A stretch of 64,000 nt of DNA. Source: Phycicoccus flavus (GTDB lineage: Bacteria > Actinomycetota > Actinomycetes > Actinomycetales > Dermatophilaceae). Below are positions 55,685-64,000 of the stretch, one piece after another (position 1 is the stretch's first letter; each line of letters opens with the position of its first letter). The position numbers were made by a program, and so were the translations under genes. Below the pieces are notes generated by a model. It was not told the DNA's origin. It saw only the letters and a program-made list of their open reading frames with translations, and searched no databases. The stretch is taken from positions 1 through 64,000 of the forward strand of contig NZ_SAYU02000009.1 in the NCBI RefSeq assembly GCF_004025965.2, written 5' to 3'.

Positions 55685-57690
55685 GGCCCGGGCGCCGGGC
55701 GGTCTCGCACCACGGCCGGCTCGTCGCCGTGCTCGTCGCGGTCCTGCTCGCCTTCGGCGGTCTCGTCGGGCGGCTCGGCCAGGTGCAGCTCGCGGGCGCG
55801 GCCGGCTTCACCGACGTCGCCGGACGGGACACGGGCGCCCTCGACACCCGGACCGTCCTCGTCCCCGCCCTGCGCGGCCGCATCCTCGACCGGGCCGGCC
55901 GGCCGCTCGCCGACAACCGCATCCGCACCGTCGTCACTCTCGAGCGCCGGGTCATCGCCGACGACCGGGCCGCCGCCGAGGCCGAGGTGCGCGACGTCGC
56001 CCGCGTCCTCGGGCTGCGACCGGCCGCGCTGCTCGGCCGGACCTGGCTCTGCGGGGAGGAGGGCGCCCCGCCGGCCCCGGCCTGCTGGTCGGGCTCCCCG
56101 CAGGTGCCCGTGCCGCTGGCCGACGACGTCGACGCGCGCCGGGCGCTGAGCCTGGTCGAGCAGCCGGAGCGCTTCCCGGGTGTCGCCGTCGCCTCCCGCG
56201 CGGTCCGGGTCTACCCGCACCCGAAGGGCGCGAGCGCCGCCCAGGTCGTCGGCTACCTCGGCCCGGCGAGCGCCGAGGAGGTCGAGACGTCGCGCACGCT
56301 CGTCGCCGACGACCTCGTCGGGCGGGCCGGGCTGGAGGAGCAGTACGACGCGCAGCTGCGGGGCACGCCGGGACGCACCGTCGTCGCCGTCGACGCCCGG
56401 GGCCTGGTCACCGGGGTCGTGTCCCACACCGACCCCGTCCCCGGCCGGGACCTCGTCACCTCGCTCGACGCGCGGGTGCAGGCCGTCGCCGAGAGGGCGC
56501 TGGACAGGCAGATGCGGGCCGCCCGGACGCGCGGCTGGGCGGCGGACTCGGGCGGCGTCGTCGTCCTCGACCCGCGCACGGGGCGCGTCGCCGCGCTGGC
56601 CAGCCTGCCGACCTACGACCTCGACGTGTGGTCCGGCGGGATCTCCGCGGACGACTACGCGGACCTCGTCGACGAGCGGGGCGGCCGGCCGCTGCTCTCG
56701 CGGGCGACGGACGTCGCGTACGCCCCCGCGAGCACGATCAAGCCGGCGTCGGTGGCGGCCGCCGTCCGCGGCGGCAGCGACCTGCACGGCACCTACGACT
56801 GCCCGGCCGTCTACCGGATCGGCAACCAGGACTTCAAGAACTACGAGAACTTCCCCCAGGGCCACATCAGCCTGGCCAAGGCCGTCGAGATCTCGTGCGA
56901 CACGGTGTTCTACGAGCTCGCCTTCCGGCAGTGGCAGCGCTCCGGCGGGCTCACCGCCCCGGTCGACGCCGCCGACCCGTTCTCGGCCGTCGAGCGCGGG
57001 CTCGGCCTCGGGCGGGCGACCGGCATCGACCTGCCGCAGGAGTCGGCCGGTCGGGTCCCCGACCGCTCCTGGCGACGGCAGCACTGGCTGGACACCCGCG
57101 CCGACCTCTGCCGCCGCGCCCGCACCGGCTACCCCGAGGTCGTGGACCGGGAGCGGCGGGTCTTCCTCAAGGCGGTGGCGAAGGAGAACTGCGACGCCGG
57201 CTGGCAGCTGCGGGCCGGGGACGCGGCGAACCTCGCCATCGGGCAAGGCGACCTGCTCGCCACCCCGCTCCAGATGGCCGTGATGTACGGGGCGCTCGGC
57301 ACGTCCGGGACCGTGCGCACCCCGCGCGTCGGGGCCGCCCTCGTCGACCCCGCGGACGGGCGACGCAGCCGGGTCGCCCCCGGGCCGACCCGCCGGGCGC
57401 CCGTGCCCCGCGCCACCCGCGAGTACCTCCAGGGCGCCCTGCGCGACGTCGTGACCCGCGGCACCGCGTCCGCGGCCTTCGCCTCGATGCCGCGGGACTG
57501 GCCGGTGGCCGGCAAGACCGGCACCGGGGAGGTCGTCGGCAGCCGGGACACCGCCTGGTTCGTCTCCTACGCCCCGGCGGACCGGCCGCGCTGGGTCGTG
57601 GCCGCCGTCGTGAGCCAGGGCGGACACGGCAGCGAGACCGCCGCGCCCGTCGCCGCGGCGGTCCACCGCACGCTGCGCTCGCTGCGCTGA
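55681..57690 (+). CDS. mrdA: Penicillin-binding protein 2, elongasome transpeptidase
   Basis: This class B PBP crosslinks peptidoglycan during elongation. The 669-aa protein has an N-terminal membrane helix (about residues 13-30), a dimerisation domain with RGRILDRAGRPLADN, and a transpeptidase domain. Active-site motifs are S351-T-I-K354, S405-C-D407 and K612-T-G. The SxD form of the second motif is usual for PBP2. In many actinobacteria rodA follows, but here lpdA follows after 57 bases with its own promoter. Confidence 0.95.
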   Translation: MRPGRRAVSHHGRLVAVLVAVLLAFGGLVGRLGQVQLAGAAGFTDVAGRDTGALDTRTVLVPALRGRILDRAGRPLADNRIRTVVTLERRVIADDRAAAEAEVRDVARVLGLRPAALLGRTWLCGEEGAPPAPACWSGSPQVPVPLADDVDARRALSLVEQPERFPGVAVASRAVRVYPHPKGASAAQVVGYLGPASAEEVETSRTLVADDLVGRAGLEEQYDAQLRGTPGRTVVAVDARGLVTGVVSHTDPVPGRDLVTSLDARVQAVAERALDRQMRAARTRGWAADSGGVVVLDPRTGRVAALASLPTYDLDVWSGGISADDYADLVDERGGRPLLSRATDVAYAPASTIKPASVAAAVRGGSDLHGTYDCPAVYRIGNQDFKNYENFPQGHISLAKAVEISCDTVFYELAFRQWQRSGGLTAPVDAADPFSAVERGLGLGRATGIDLPQESAGRVPDRSWRRQHWLDTRADLCRRARTGYPEVVDRERRVFLKAVAKENCDAGWQLRAGDAANLAIGQGDLLATPLQMAVMYGALGTSGTVRTPRVGAALVDPADGRRSRVAPGPTRRAPVPRATREYLQGALRDVVTRGTASAAFASMPRDWPVAGKTGTGEVVGSRDTAWFVSYAPADRPRWVVAAVVSQGGHGSETAAPVAAAVHRTLRSLR

Positions 57691-57734
57691 GGCCGGCGGG
57701 GGAGGACGGTCGAGATCCGCCACCGGCGCCCCGA

Positions 57735-57740
57735 TAGGCT
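57735..57740 (+). promoter_or_regulatory. -10 hexamer TAGGCT of lpdA
   Basis: TAGGCT, 7 bases, then the ATG at 57748. Leaderless. Confidence 0.6.
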
Positions 57741-57747
57741 GACGCGC

Positions 57748-59139
57748 ATGGCTGACTTCGACGTCGTGGTGCTTGGTGCTGGTCCTGGTGGGTACGTCGC
57801 GGCGATCCGCGCGGCGCAGCTGGGGAAGAAGGTCGCGGTCGTCGAGAAGAAGTACTGGGGCGGGGTCTGCCTCAACGTCGGCTGCATCCCCTCCAAGGCG
57901 CTCATCAAGAACGCCGAGCTCGCCCACACCCTGCAGCACGACAAGGAGCTGTACGGCATCGAGGGCGAGGCGACCATGAAGTACGGCGTCACGCACGCCC
58001 GCTCGCGCAAGGTGTCGGCCGGCATCGTCAAGGGCGTCCACTTCCTCATGAAGAAGAACAAGATCGAGGAGATCGACGGCTGGGGCACGCTGACCTCCGC
58101 CACGTCGATGGACGTCGAGCTCAACGATGGCGGGTCCCGGTCGCTGACCTTCGACCACCTGATCCTCGCCACCGGCGCCGTGACCCGGATGCTGCCCGGC
58201 GTCGAGGTCTCGCAGAACGTCGTCACCTACGAGGAGCAGATCCTCGACGAGAACCTCCCGGGTTCGCTCGTCATCGCCGGCTCGGGCGCCATCGGCGTCG
58301 AGTTCGCGTACATCATGAGCAACTTCGGGGTCGACGTGACGATCGTCGAGTTCCTCGACCGGATGGTGCCCACCGAGGACGAGGAGATCTCCAAGGAGCT
58401 CCTCAAGCACTACAAGAAGCTCGGCGTCAAGGTCATGCTCGGCACGAAGGTCGAGTCCGTCGAGGACACCGGCTCCGGGGTCAAGGTCACCGTCTCCAAG
58501 GACGGCGACGAGCAGGTGCTCGAGGCCGACAAGCTGCTCTCGGCCATCGGGTTCGCGCCGCGGGTCGAGGGCTTCGGGCTCGAGGCCGCCGGCGTGCAGC
58601 TGACCGAGCGCGGCGCCGTCGCCGCCGACGAGTACGGCCGCACGAACGTCGAGAACGTCTACGCCATCGGCGACTGCACGGCCAAGCTCATGCTCGCCCA
58701 CGTCGCCGAGGCGCAGGGCGTCGTCGCCGCCGAGCACCTCGCCGGCGCCGACACGATGCCGGTCGAGATCGACTTCATCCCGCGTGCCACGTACTGCCAC
58801 CCGCAGATCGGCTCCTTCGGGTACTCCGAGGCGCAGGCCAAGGAGCGCGGCTACGACGTCAAGACGGCGAAGTTCCCGTTCAGCGCCAACGGCAAGGCGA
58901 TGGGCCTCGGCGACGGGGTCGGGTTCGTCAAGATCGTCGCCGACGCCGAGCACAACGAGATCATCGGCGCCCACATGATCGGCCCCGACGTCACCGAGCT
59001 GCTGCCGGTGCTCACCCTGGCCCAGAAGTGGGACCTCACCGCCGACGAGGTCTCGCGCAACGTCTTCGCCCACCCGACGCTGTCCGAGGCGGTCAAGGAG
59101 GCCGTCGAGGGCATCGCCGGCCACATGATCAACCTCTGA
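57748..59139 (+). CDS. lpdA: Dihydrolipoyl dehydrogenase
   Basis: This is the E3 flavoprotein of 2-oxo acid dehydrogenase complexes. The 463-aa protein has the FAD-binding [20 protein letters not shown] and the redox disulfide C41-LNVG-C46. The NAD-binding [21 protein letters not shown] and [16 protein letters not shown] follow, and the C-terminal catalytic motif is [11 protein letters not shown]. All key residues are intact. Lys and Glu codons are more frequent than in neighbouring genes, as expected for a highly expressed enzyme. Confidence 0.96.
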   Translation: MADFDVVVLGAGPGGYVAAIRAAQLGKKVAVVEKKYWGGVCLNVGCIPSKALIKNAELAHTLQHDKELYGIEGEATMKYGVTHARSRKVSAGIVKGVHFLMKKNKIEEIDGWGTLTSATSMDVELNDGGSRSLTFDHLILATGAVTRMLPGVEVSQNVVTYEEQILDENLPGSLVIAGSGAIGVEFAYIMSNFGVDVTIVEFLDRMVPTEDEEISKELLKHYKKLGVKVMLGTKVESVEDTGSGVKVTVSKDGDEQVLEADKLLSAIGFAPRVEGFGLEAAGVQLTERGAVAADEYGRTNVENVYAIGDCTAKLMLAHVAEAQGVVAAEHLAGADTMPVEIDFIPRATYCHPQIGSFGYSEAQAKERGYDVKTAKFPFSANGKAMGLGDGVGFVKIVADAEHNEIIGAHMIGPDVTELLPVLTLAQKWDLTADEVSRNVFAHPTLSEAVKEAVEGIAGHMINL

Positions 59140-59193
59140 CCACCCCCACCCCCCACCCGACCCCCCACCCCCCACCCCCACCCCCGGCCCCCG
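59138..59193 (-). other. C-rich (G-rich on minus strand) tract
   Basis: Runs of four to six C separated by single A, GA or GG bases fill 50 bases after the lpdA stop. The minus strand has many G-runs and fits a quadruplex-forming sequence. The tract is directly followed by the family 2 palindrome. Confidence 0.6.
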
Positions 59194-59218
59194 CGTCCCG
59201 ACTTTCCCGCCCCATCCG

Positions 59219-59270
59219 GGAACCCCGGGGTTCGCAAGGGTCGACCGGCCACGCGAACCCCGGGTTTGCC
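59219..59270. repeat. Intergenic palindrome, family 2, copy 2 (terminator-like)
   Basis: A perfect 12-bp core (59224-59235 and 59253-59264) extends imperfectly outward. Compared with the copy at 37198-37248, the stem has CC/GG where the other has TT/AA, so pairing is kept while the sequence changes. It lies between lpdA and the sigma-factor remnant. Confidence 0.6.
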
Positions 59271-59285
59271 TTGTGGATTCCGGCG

Positions 59286-59722
59286 TCAGGCCCGCGACAG
59301 CGACACGGCCACGTACCGCGCCCCGTCGCAGCGGACGACGACCCGCACCGGGTCCGCGTCCACGAGCGCCGTTCACGCTCGCCGAGCCCGCGCAGGGCCT
59401 CGAGCACCACGACACGGTCGGCGACGTCGGGGTCGGGGACCGCCTCGGGCCGCCAGACCCGGTGCAGGACCCGCCGGCCGACGGACTCGTGACGCCCGCG
59501 GCTGTGCTGCTCGTTGACCAGCGCCCGCCGGGCGTACGACGCCAGCGACTCGATCCCGCCGAGGTCGCGCTCGAGCATCCGGAGCAGGACGGTCTGGACG
59601 AGGTCCTCGGCCTCCGCCGTCCGGCCGCCGGTGAGTAGGTAGGCGAAGCGGAGCAGCCCGTCCCCGTGCTCGGCGGCGAACGCCGAGACCCGGTCCCGTG
59701 ACAGCACCCCGGTTCCCGCCAT
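59286..59722 (-). pseudogene. ECF sigma factor (SigE-like) remnant lacking region 4
   Basis: From the ATG at 59722 the protein reads as an ECF sigma factor for about 110 residues: FAAEHGDGLLRFAYLLTGG, then AEAEDLVQTVLLRMLERDL (region 2) and the linker up to ALRGLGERER. Where region 4 should follow, the frame becomes non-coding in character and runs on to 59129. In another frame a 28-residue stretch with normal codon bias (ALVDADPVRVVVRCDG to a TGA at 59286-59288) could be the tail of a different, formerly downstream gene. A deletion fusing the two out of frame would explain this. Promoter binding is unlikely. Confidence 0.6.
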
Positions 59723-59770
59723 GTCCTCCAGACGCGCGAGGCGCCGCCGCTGTTGCGCGAGCGCCCCGAC

Positions 59771-59776
59771 GACAAT
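59771..59776 (+). promoter_or_regulatory. -10 hexamer GACAAT of the PLP decarboxylase gene
   Basis: GACAAT, 7 bases, then the ATG at 59784, the same hexamer and spacing as valS. Leaderless. Confidence 0.5.
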
Positions 59777-59783
59777 GGCAGGC

Positions 59784-61247
59784 ATGACCCCCGAGGAGTT
59801 CCGCCGCGCCGGACACGAGCTGATCGACTGGATCGCCGACCACCGCACCCGGGTGCCGGACCTGCCCGTCGCCGCGCAGGTGCGCCCGGGGGAGGTCAGC
59901 GCCGCCCTGCCCCGCACCGCGCCGGAGCACCCGGAGCCGTTCGCCGACGTCCTCGCCGACCTCGACCGCGTCGTCGTCCCCGGCGTCACCCAGACCCAGA
60001 GCCCGGGGTTCTACGGCTGGTTCCCGAGCAACGCCAGCCTGGCGTCGGTGCTCGGCGACATCGCCTCCGGCGGCGTCGGCGCGCTCGGCATCACGTGGCA
60101 GTCGGCGCCGGCGCTCACCGAGGTCGAGCAGGTGGTCACCGACTGGCTGCGCGACCTGTGCGGGCTGTCGACGCAGTGGCGGGGTGCCATCCAGGACACC
60201 GCGTCGACGGGGTGCCTCGTCGCGATGCTGGCCGCCCGGGAGCGCGCGAGCGGCGGCTCCGAGCACGGCGGCGGGCTGCAGGCGCTGGAGGCCCCGCTTG
60301 TCGTCTACACCTCGCCCGAGGCCCACAGCTCGGTGGCCAAGGCCGCGCTGCTGGCCGGGTTCGGTGCCGACAACCTCCGGTACGTCGAGGTCGACCCGGT
60401 GACCCGGGCGATGGACCCCGGTGCGCTGCGGCAGGCCATGGCCGACGACGTGGCCGTCGGGCGGGTGCCGGCGATGGTCGTCGCCGCCGTGGGCACGACG
60501 GGCACGACGGCCATGGACCCGGTCCCCGAGATCGTCGCCGTCGCCCGTGAGCACGGTGCCTGGGTGCACGTCGACGCCGCGATGGCCGGCTCGGCCATGC
60601 TGCTGCCGGAGATGCGTCACCTGTTCGCCGGGGTCGACGACGCCGACAGCCTGGCCTGGAACCCGCACAAGTGGATGGGCACGATCCTCGACACCTCGCT
60701 GCTCTACGTGCGCGACGTCGACCACCTCGTGTCGGTGATGTCGACGACGCCGAGCTACCTGTGCGCGAGCACCGACGCCGAGGTCGTCCAGTACAAGGAC
60801 TGGGGCATCCCGCTGGGGCGTCGCTTCCGTGCGCTCAAGCTGTGGTTCCACCTGCGGCTGGACGGGGTCGAGGCGATCCGCGAGCGGCTGCGCCGCGACC
60901 TGGACAACGCGCGCTGGCTCGCCGCGCAGGTCGAGGCCGAGCCGGGGTGGCGGGTCCTCGCGCCCGTACCCCTGCAGACCGTGTGCGTCGTCCACGAGCC
61001 GCCGGGCCTCACGGGGGACGCGCTGGACGCCCACACCCTGGCCTGGGTGGACGCCGTCAACGCCGGCGGGCGGGCGTACCTCGGGGCGAGCCGCCTCGAC
61101 GGGCGGTGGATGGTCCGGGTGTCGGTCGGCGCCGAGGCCACCGAGCGGCCCGACGTCGCCGCCCTCTGGGACCTGCTGCGAACGACGACCGCGCGGCTCG
61201 CCGCCGACGGGGGCGCAACCGGCCGGCCCGGTACCGTCATGTCATGA
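59784..61247 (+). CDS. Pyridoxal-dependent (aromatic amino acid type) decarboxylase
   Basis: The 487-aa fold-type I PLP enzyme has K296 in NPHKWM as the Schiff-base lysine. SPGFYGWFPSNASLASVLGD, DTASTGCLVAMLAARE, SPEAHSSVAKAALLAG and HVDAAMAGSAMLLPE are the group II decarboxylase motifs. Aromatic L-amino acids are the likely substrates; the exact one cannot be told. The stop overlaps the cupin ATG, so the two are probably cotranscribed. Confidence 0.92.
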   Translation: MTPEEFRRAGHELIDWIADHRTRVPDLPVAAQVRPGEVSAALPRTAPEHPEPFADVLADLDRVVVPGVTQTQSPGFYGWFPSNASLASVLGDIASGGVGALGITWQSAPALTEVEQVVTDWLRDLCGLSTQWRGAIQDTASTGCLVAMLAARERASGGSEHGGGLQALEAPLVVYTSPEAHSSVAKAALLAGFGADNLRYVEVDPVTRAMDPGALRQAMADDVAVGRVPAMVVAAVGTTGTTAMDPVPEIVAVAREHGAWVHVDAAMAGSAMLLPEMRHLFAGVDDADSLAWNPHKWMGTILDTSLLYVRDVDHLVSVMSTTPSYLCASTDAEVVQYKDWGIPLGRRFRALKLWFHLRLDGVEAIRERLRRDLDNARWLAAQVEAEPGWRVLAPVPLQTVCVVHEPPGLTGDALDAHTLAWVDAVNAGGRAYLGASRLDGRWMVRVSVGAEATERPDVAALWDLLRTTTARLAADGGATGRPGTVMS

Positions 61248-61603
61248 GCGACGCCGTCGACCTCACCGAGAAGCTGTCCCTGGTCCGCGAGCACTGGTCG
61301 CCGAAGACCGTGGCGATGCTCAACGACTACGAGGTCAAGGTCGTCAAGGTGCGGGGCGACTTCGTCTGGCACACCCACGACGACACCGACGAGCTCTTCC
61401 TCGTCCTGGCAGGCGAGCTGACCATCCGGCTGCGCGACCGCGACGTCGTGCTGGGCCCCGGCCAGCTGTTCGTCGTCCCGCGCGGCGTCGAGCACTGCCC
61501 GCACGCCGACGAGGAGGTCCACGCGGTCCTGCTCGAGCCCGCCGGTGTCGTCAACACCGGAGACGCCGGCGGCCCCCTGACGGCGGAGGCGGAACGGATC
61601 TGA
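61244..61603 (+). CDS. Cupin domain protein
   Basis: The 119-aa single-domain cupin has motif 1 FVWHTHDDTDELFLVLAGE, with metal-ligand His residues and a Glu, and motif 2 PGQLFVVPRGVEHCPHADEE. Metal binding is likely; enzyme or binding role is open. The ATGA overlap with the decarboxylase suggests coupling. A TACCGT hexamer 6 bases upstream (61232-61237) may also give a separate leaderless transcript. Confidence 0.85.
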   Translation: MSDAVDLTEKLSLVREHWSPKTVAMLNDYEVKVVKVRGDFVWHTHDDTDELFLVLAGELTIRLRDRDVVLGPGQLFVVPRGVEHCPHADEEVHAVLLEPAGVVNTGDAGGPLTAEAERI

Positions 61604-61608
61604 GGGCG

Positions 61609-62720
61609 GTGACGGCGCGGACGGGGGGTGCGGCGGCGGTGCTGCTGGCGGCCCTCGTCGTGCTCGCCGAGACCGCGCTGGTCGCCGCCTGGCTCGTCTT
61701 CCTGCTCCGCGACGAGGGGTGGTCACGCCTCCTCTGGCTCGTCGTCGGTGGCCTCGTCGCCTGGCGGCTCGTGCCCCGTCCGGGGCGGCCCGATGACCGC
61801 GCCGTCCCGGTGACGGCCGAGGAGGCGCCGGCCCTGCACCGCCTCGTCGCCCGGGCCGCCGAGCAGGCCGGGACCCGGCCGCCGTCGCGGGTGCTCCTCG
61901 ACACCACCTACCCGGTGGCCGCCCACGCCACCGGGTACCTGGGCAAGACCTCGCTCGTCGTCGGGCTGCCGCAGTGGTCGGCGCTGTCCCCGTCGGAACG
62001 CGTCGCCGCGCTGGTCCACGTGCTCGGCTGCGCCCGACCGCAGGTCGGTCCGGCGGGCGTCCTCGTCCGGCTGGCCGACGACCTGCTCACCGCCGCCCGC
62101 ACGATCCTCGTCCCGACGTCGGTGGTGCGCGCGCACGAGGCGGCCATCGGCCAGACCACCGCCGGCTACGGCGAGGTCGGTCCGGGCGGGATGCTCGTCG
62201 CGAACCGGCTCGCGCGGGAGACCTCCGCGGCCGTCGGCGCCGCCGGGATGGCGGTCGTGGCCGCCCCGGTGCGGCTCCTCCAGCAGCTCCTGGGTCGGCT
62301 GTGGCGGCCGGCCGCGCTCGCCGCGGCCCGGGACGCCGACGCCCGCGCGGCCACCGTCGCCGGACCGCAGGCGACCCTCTCGATGCTCGCGTCCACCGCC
62401 GGCGTGCCCCGCGGGCTGTCCGCCGCGCAGAACGCGGCCCGCACCCGGGGGACGTCTTCGCCGCCTTCGACGACGCCGCGCGCCGTGACCCCGTCGGCAC
62501 CGAGCAGCGGGTCCGCGCGGCCGCGGAGCGCCAGGTCGACGACCAGCACCCGAGCAGCGCCGATCGGGTACGTGCGATCCGTGCCGTCCCCGGGTCGGCC
62601 TCGCCGCAGGTCGCTCCGCTCGACCCCACGCTGCTCCGGGCCGCGCACGAGGAGGTGCGGGCCCTGCGCGCCGGCCTGGCCCGCCGCCTCGCCGAGGAGC
62701 TCGTCCACGGTCGCCCCTGA
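61609..62720 (+). pseudogene. M48-like peptidase homologue, frameshifted and without zinc motif
   Basis: The N-terminal part has a membrane segment, then HRLVARAAEQAGTRPPSRVLLDTTYPVAAH and GYLGKTSLVVGLPQWSALSPSERVAALVH. These match membrane M48 peptidases, but the expected H-E-x2-H is H137-V-L-G-C141. At the CCCGGGGG run (62444-62451) the coding sense moves to another frame. One added base would join it to DVFAAFDDAARRDPVGTEQRV and a plausible C-terminus ending at 62720. Loss of the catalytic residues predates or accompanies the frameshift. A sequencing error could explain only the latter. Confidence 0.6.
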
Positions 62721-62734
62721 CCTGGGCCGCCCGG

Positions 62735-64000
62735 TCAGCCGGCCAGGGCCTCCGGCAACGGGCGGCTGTGGACGACGGTGAGCCCGGACACGGCGCGGGT
62801 GAGGACGACGTAGAGGCGTCGCAGTCCGGTGCGCTCGTCGGGCTCGGCCTCGACGAGGGCCGCCGGCTCGAGGACGACGACGCGGTCGAACTCCAGGCCC
62901 TTCGCCACGCTCGCCGGGACGAGCTCGACCTGGCGGTCCTCGTCGTCGCCGTGCTCGGCGTCCAGCCGGCCGTGGGCGACGCCGGCGGCGGTGAGGTCGG
63001 CGCTCAGCCCGGCGACCTCGGCGTCCGCCACGATGACGCCGACCGAGCCCGGTTCGGCCGTCGCCGCCACCACCGCCTCGAGCACGGCGGCCGACCGCTG
63101 CGCCGTCTCGACCGCGACGACGTCGAGGCGGCCGGGGTTCTCGCGCACCGACCGGGGCGCGCCGAGCCCGGGCGCCATGGCCGGCAGCAGCCGGGCGGCG
63201 AAGTCGATGACGAGCCCCGGCACCCGGAAGCCGCGGTCGAGGGTGACGAGCCGGTGGTCCGGGCGCCCCAGGTGGCCCATCGCGGCGTCCCACGAGGTCG
63301 TCGCCCACGGCGTCGTCCCCTGCGCAATGTCGCCGAGGACGGTGAGCGACCCGGTCGACGCGCGGCGCCCCACCGCCCGCAGCTGCATGGGCGAGAGGTC
63401 CTGCGCCTCGTCGAGGACGACGTGACCGAGGCTCGGGGTGCGCTCCAGGAGGTCGTGCAGCTCGTCGAGCAGGGCCAGGTCGGCGCGGGTCCACCGGGCG
63501 GCGCCCTTGGTCCGCGGCGGTGACGCCCAGAGCAGGGCGGCCTGCTCGTCGTCGGTCAGGATCCCGTCGGCGGCCTCGGCCAGCGCGGCGGCGTCCGACA
63601 GCAGGCCGAAGAGGACGGCTGCCGCGTCGCGAGCCGGCCACAGCTCCTTGGCGTAGGCCCTCACCGGTGCGGAGCGGGCGATGGTGTCCTGCACGCGGTC
63701 CCCCGGGAAGTCACCGGAGCGCTCGATGCGCACCATGACGAGGTGCGCCAGCCGCTGGGGCAGCAGGTCGCGCGCCGCCCCGTAGCGGACCCCGCGCCGC
63801 ACCAGGGCGTCGACCTCGTCCTGCACCTCGTAGGCGGGCACCCGCCAGCGGCGCGCGCCGCGGGGCACGACGAGGGGGTCGGTCGGTGTCCCGACCGAGG
63901 CCCACACGGCGCGCCGCAGCACCTCGGCCATCCGCGCGTCGCCCTTGAGGACGGCGATCGCGGTCGGGTCCTCGGCACGGACCCGCGCGTGGTCGAGCAG
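62735..64000 (-). CDS. HelD/HelR-like UvrD-family ATPase, C-terminal part
   Basis: The frame is open to the end of the window, so the N-terminal part with Walker A is missing. The visible 421 residues contain Walker B GHVVLDEAQDLSPMQLRAVGRR, motif III LTVLGDIAQGT and motif IV DRGFRVPGLVIDFAARLLP. Motif V/VI VPASVAKGLEFDRVVVLEP and RRLYVVLTRAVSGL follow. This pattern fits HelD-type RNA polymerase recycling factors (HelR in actinobacteria) rather than UvrD or PcrA, but the missing N-terminus prevents certainty. Confidence 0.82.
   Translation of the reverse strand: MLDHARVRAEDPTAIAVLKGDARMAEVLRRAVWASVGTPTDPLVVPRGARRWRVPAYEVQDEVDALVRRGVRYGAARDLLPQRLAHLVMVRIERSGDFPGDRVQDTIARSAPVRAYAKELWPARDAAAVLFGLLSDAAALAEAADGILTDDEQAALLWASPPRTKGAARWTRADLALLDELHDLLERTPSLGHVVLDEAQDLSPMQLRAVGRRASTGSLTVLGDIAQGTTPWATTSWDAAMGHLGRPDHRLVTLDRGFRVPGLVIDFAARLLPAMAPGLGAPRSVRENPGRLDVVAVETAQRSAAVLEAVVAATAEPGSVGVIVADAEVAGLSADLTAAGVAHGRLDAEHGDDEDRQVELVPASVAKGLEFDRVVVLEPAALVEAEPDERTGLRRLYVVLTRAVSGLTVVHSRPLPEALAG

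Noticed and set aside
55429-59775. A 1448-codon open frame on the minus strand across mrdA and lpdA
   Set aside because: Antisense to two clearly coding genes with intact motifs; its composition (Val/Gly/Arg/Asp rich, low complexity) is typical of shadow frames in high-GC DNA.

Overview
The window is chromosomal DNA of a high-GC actinobacterium. Third codon positions are almost all G or C, and GTG starts, GTGA/ATGA stop-start overlaps and leaderless genes are frequent. The aerobic corrin pathway, cobalamin riboswitches, an ultrashort translational T-box before ileS and the clpX, valS, folC, ndk and mreBCD content fit Actinomycetota, probably Micrococcales near Intrasporangiaceae (family is a guess). 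I saw no rRNA, tRNA, CRISPR array, prophage or insertion sequence.

Layout. (1) 1-3.2 kb: clpP tail and clpX, separated by an AbiEi-like/PD-(D/E)XK gene bracketed by two related 133-bp imperfect palindromes. (2) 3.2-9 kb: a translationally coupled membrane/MoxR/DUF58/DUF4129 operon on the minus strand, a divergent C39-like cysteine-peptidase candidate and a membrane/coiled-coil hypothetical. (3) 9-13.1 kb: valS, a PlsC-type acyltransferase and a degenerate Nudix protein. (4) 13.1-41.3 kb: a nearly complete aerobic cobalamin pathway. Order: cobK; then a minus-strand run chlID-cobO-cobB/C-cobA-cobS-cobU-cbiB behind a B12 riboswitch; cobL-cobM; riboswitch-cbiMNQO cobalt uptake; an AT-richer inserted gene; cobG-cobH-cobI/J; riboswitch-cobN-bluB/cobT; an aldo/keto reductase; cobQ-cobF; and a histidine phosphatase. 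(5) 41.3-46.8 kb: T-box-ileS, a rhodanese and folC. (6) 46.8-50.8 kb: a 105-bp tandem hairpin repeat, a DesKR-like two-component pair, a CDF-type transporter, a membrane-anchored L7/L12-like protein, DUF4233 and ndk. (7) 50.9-57.7 kb: a lipoprotein, an SGNH hydrolase with a prepilin-like N-terminus, and mreB-mreC-mreD-mrdA. (8) 57.7-64 kb: lpdA, an ECF sigma remnant, a PLP decarboxylase with a cupin, a frameshifted M48-like pseudo-peptidase, and the C-terminal part of a HelD/HelR-like helicase.

The cob genes encode corrin ring methylation and contraction (cobA, I, G, J, M, F, K, L, H), amidation (cobB, cobQ), cobalt import (cbiMNQO) and insertion (cobN with chlID), adenosylation (cobO), aminopropanol arm addition (cobC domain, cbiB) and lower-ligand synthesis and attachment (bluB/cobT, cobU, cobS). 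Three are two-enzyme fusions (cobB/C, cobI/J, bluB/cobT) besides the usual CbiE-CbiT fusion in CobL. Riboswitches precede the chelatase and cobalt-uptake transcripts. cobK, cobL, cobG and cobQ instead look leaderless or nearly so, which suggests two regulatory classes.

Two sequence patterns recur. A TANNNT-like hexamer lies 6-7 nt before many start codons, and in three places the TAG stop of the upstream gene forms the first half of the next promoter's -10 hexamer. Several families of intergenic palindromes are present, the most striking being the pair around the nuclease-like gene in the clpP-clpX gap.
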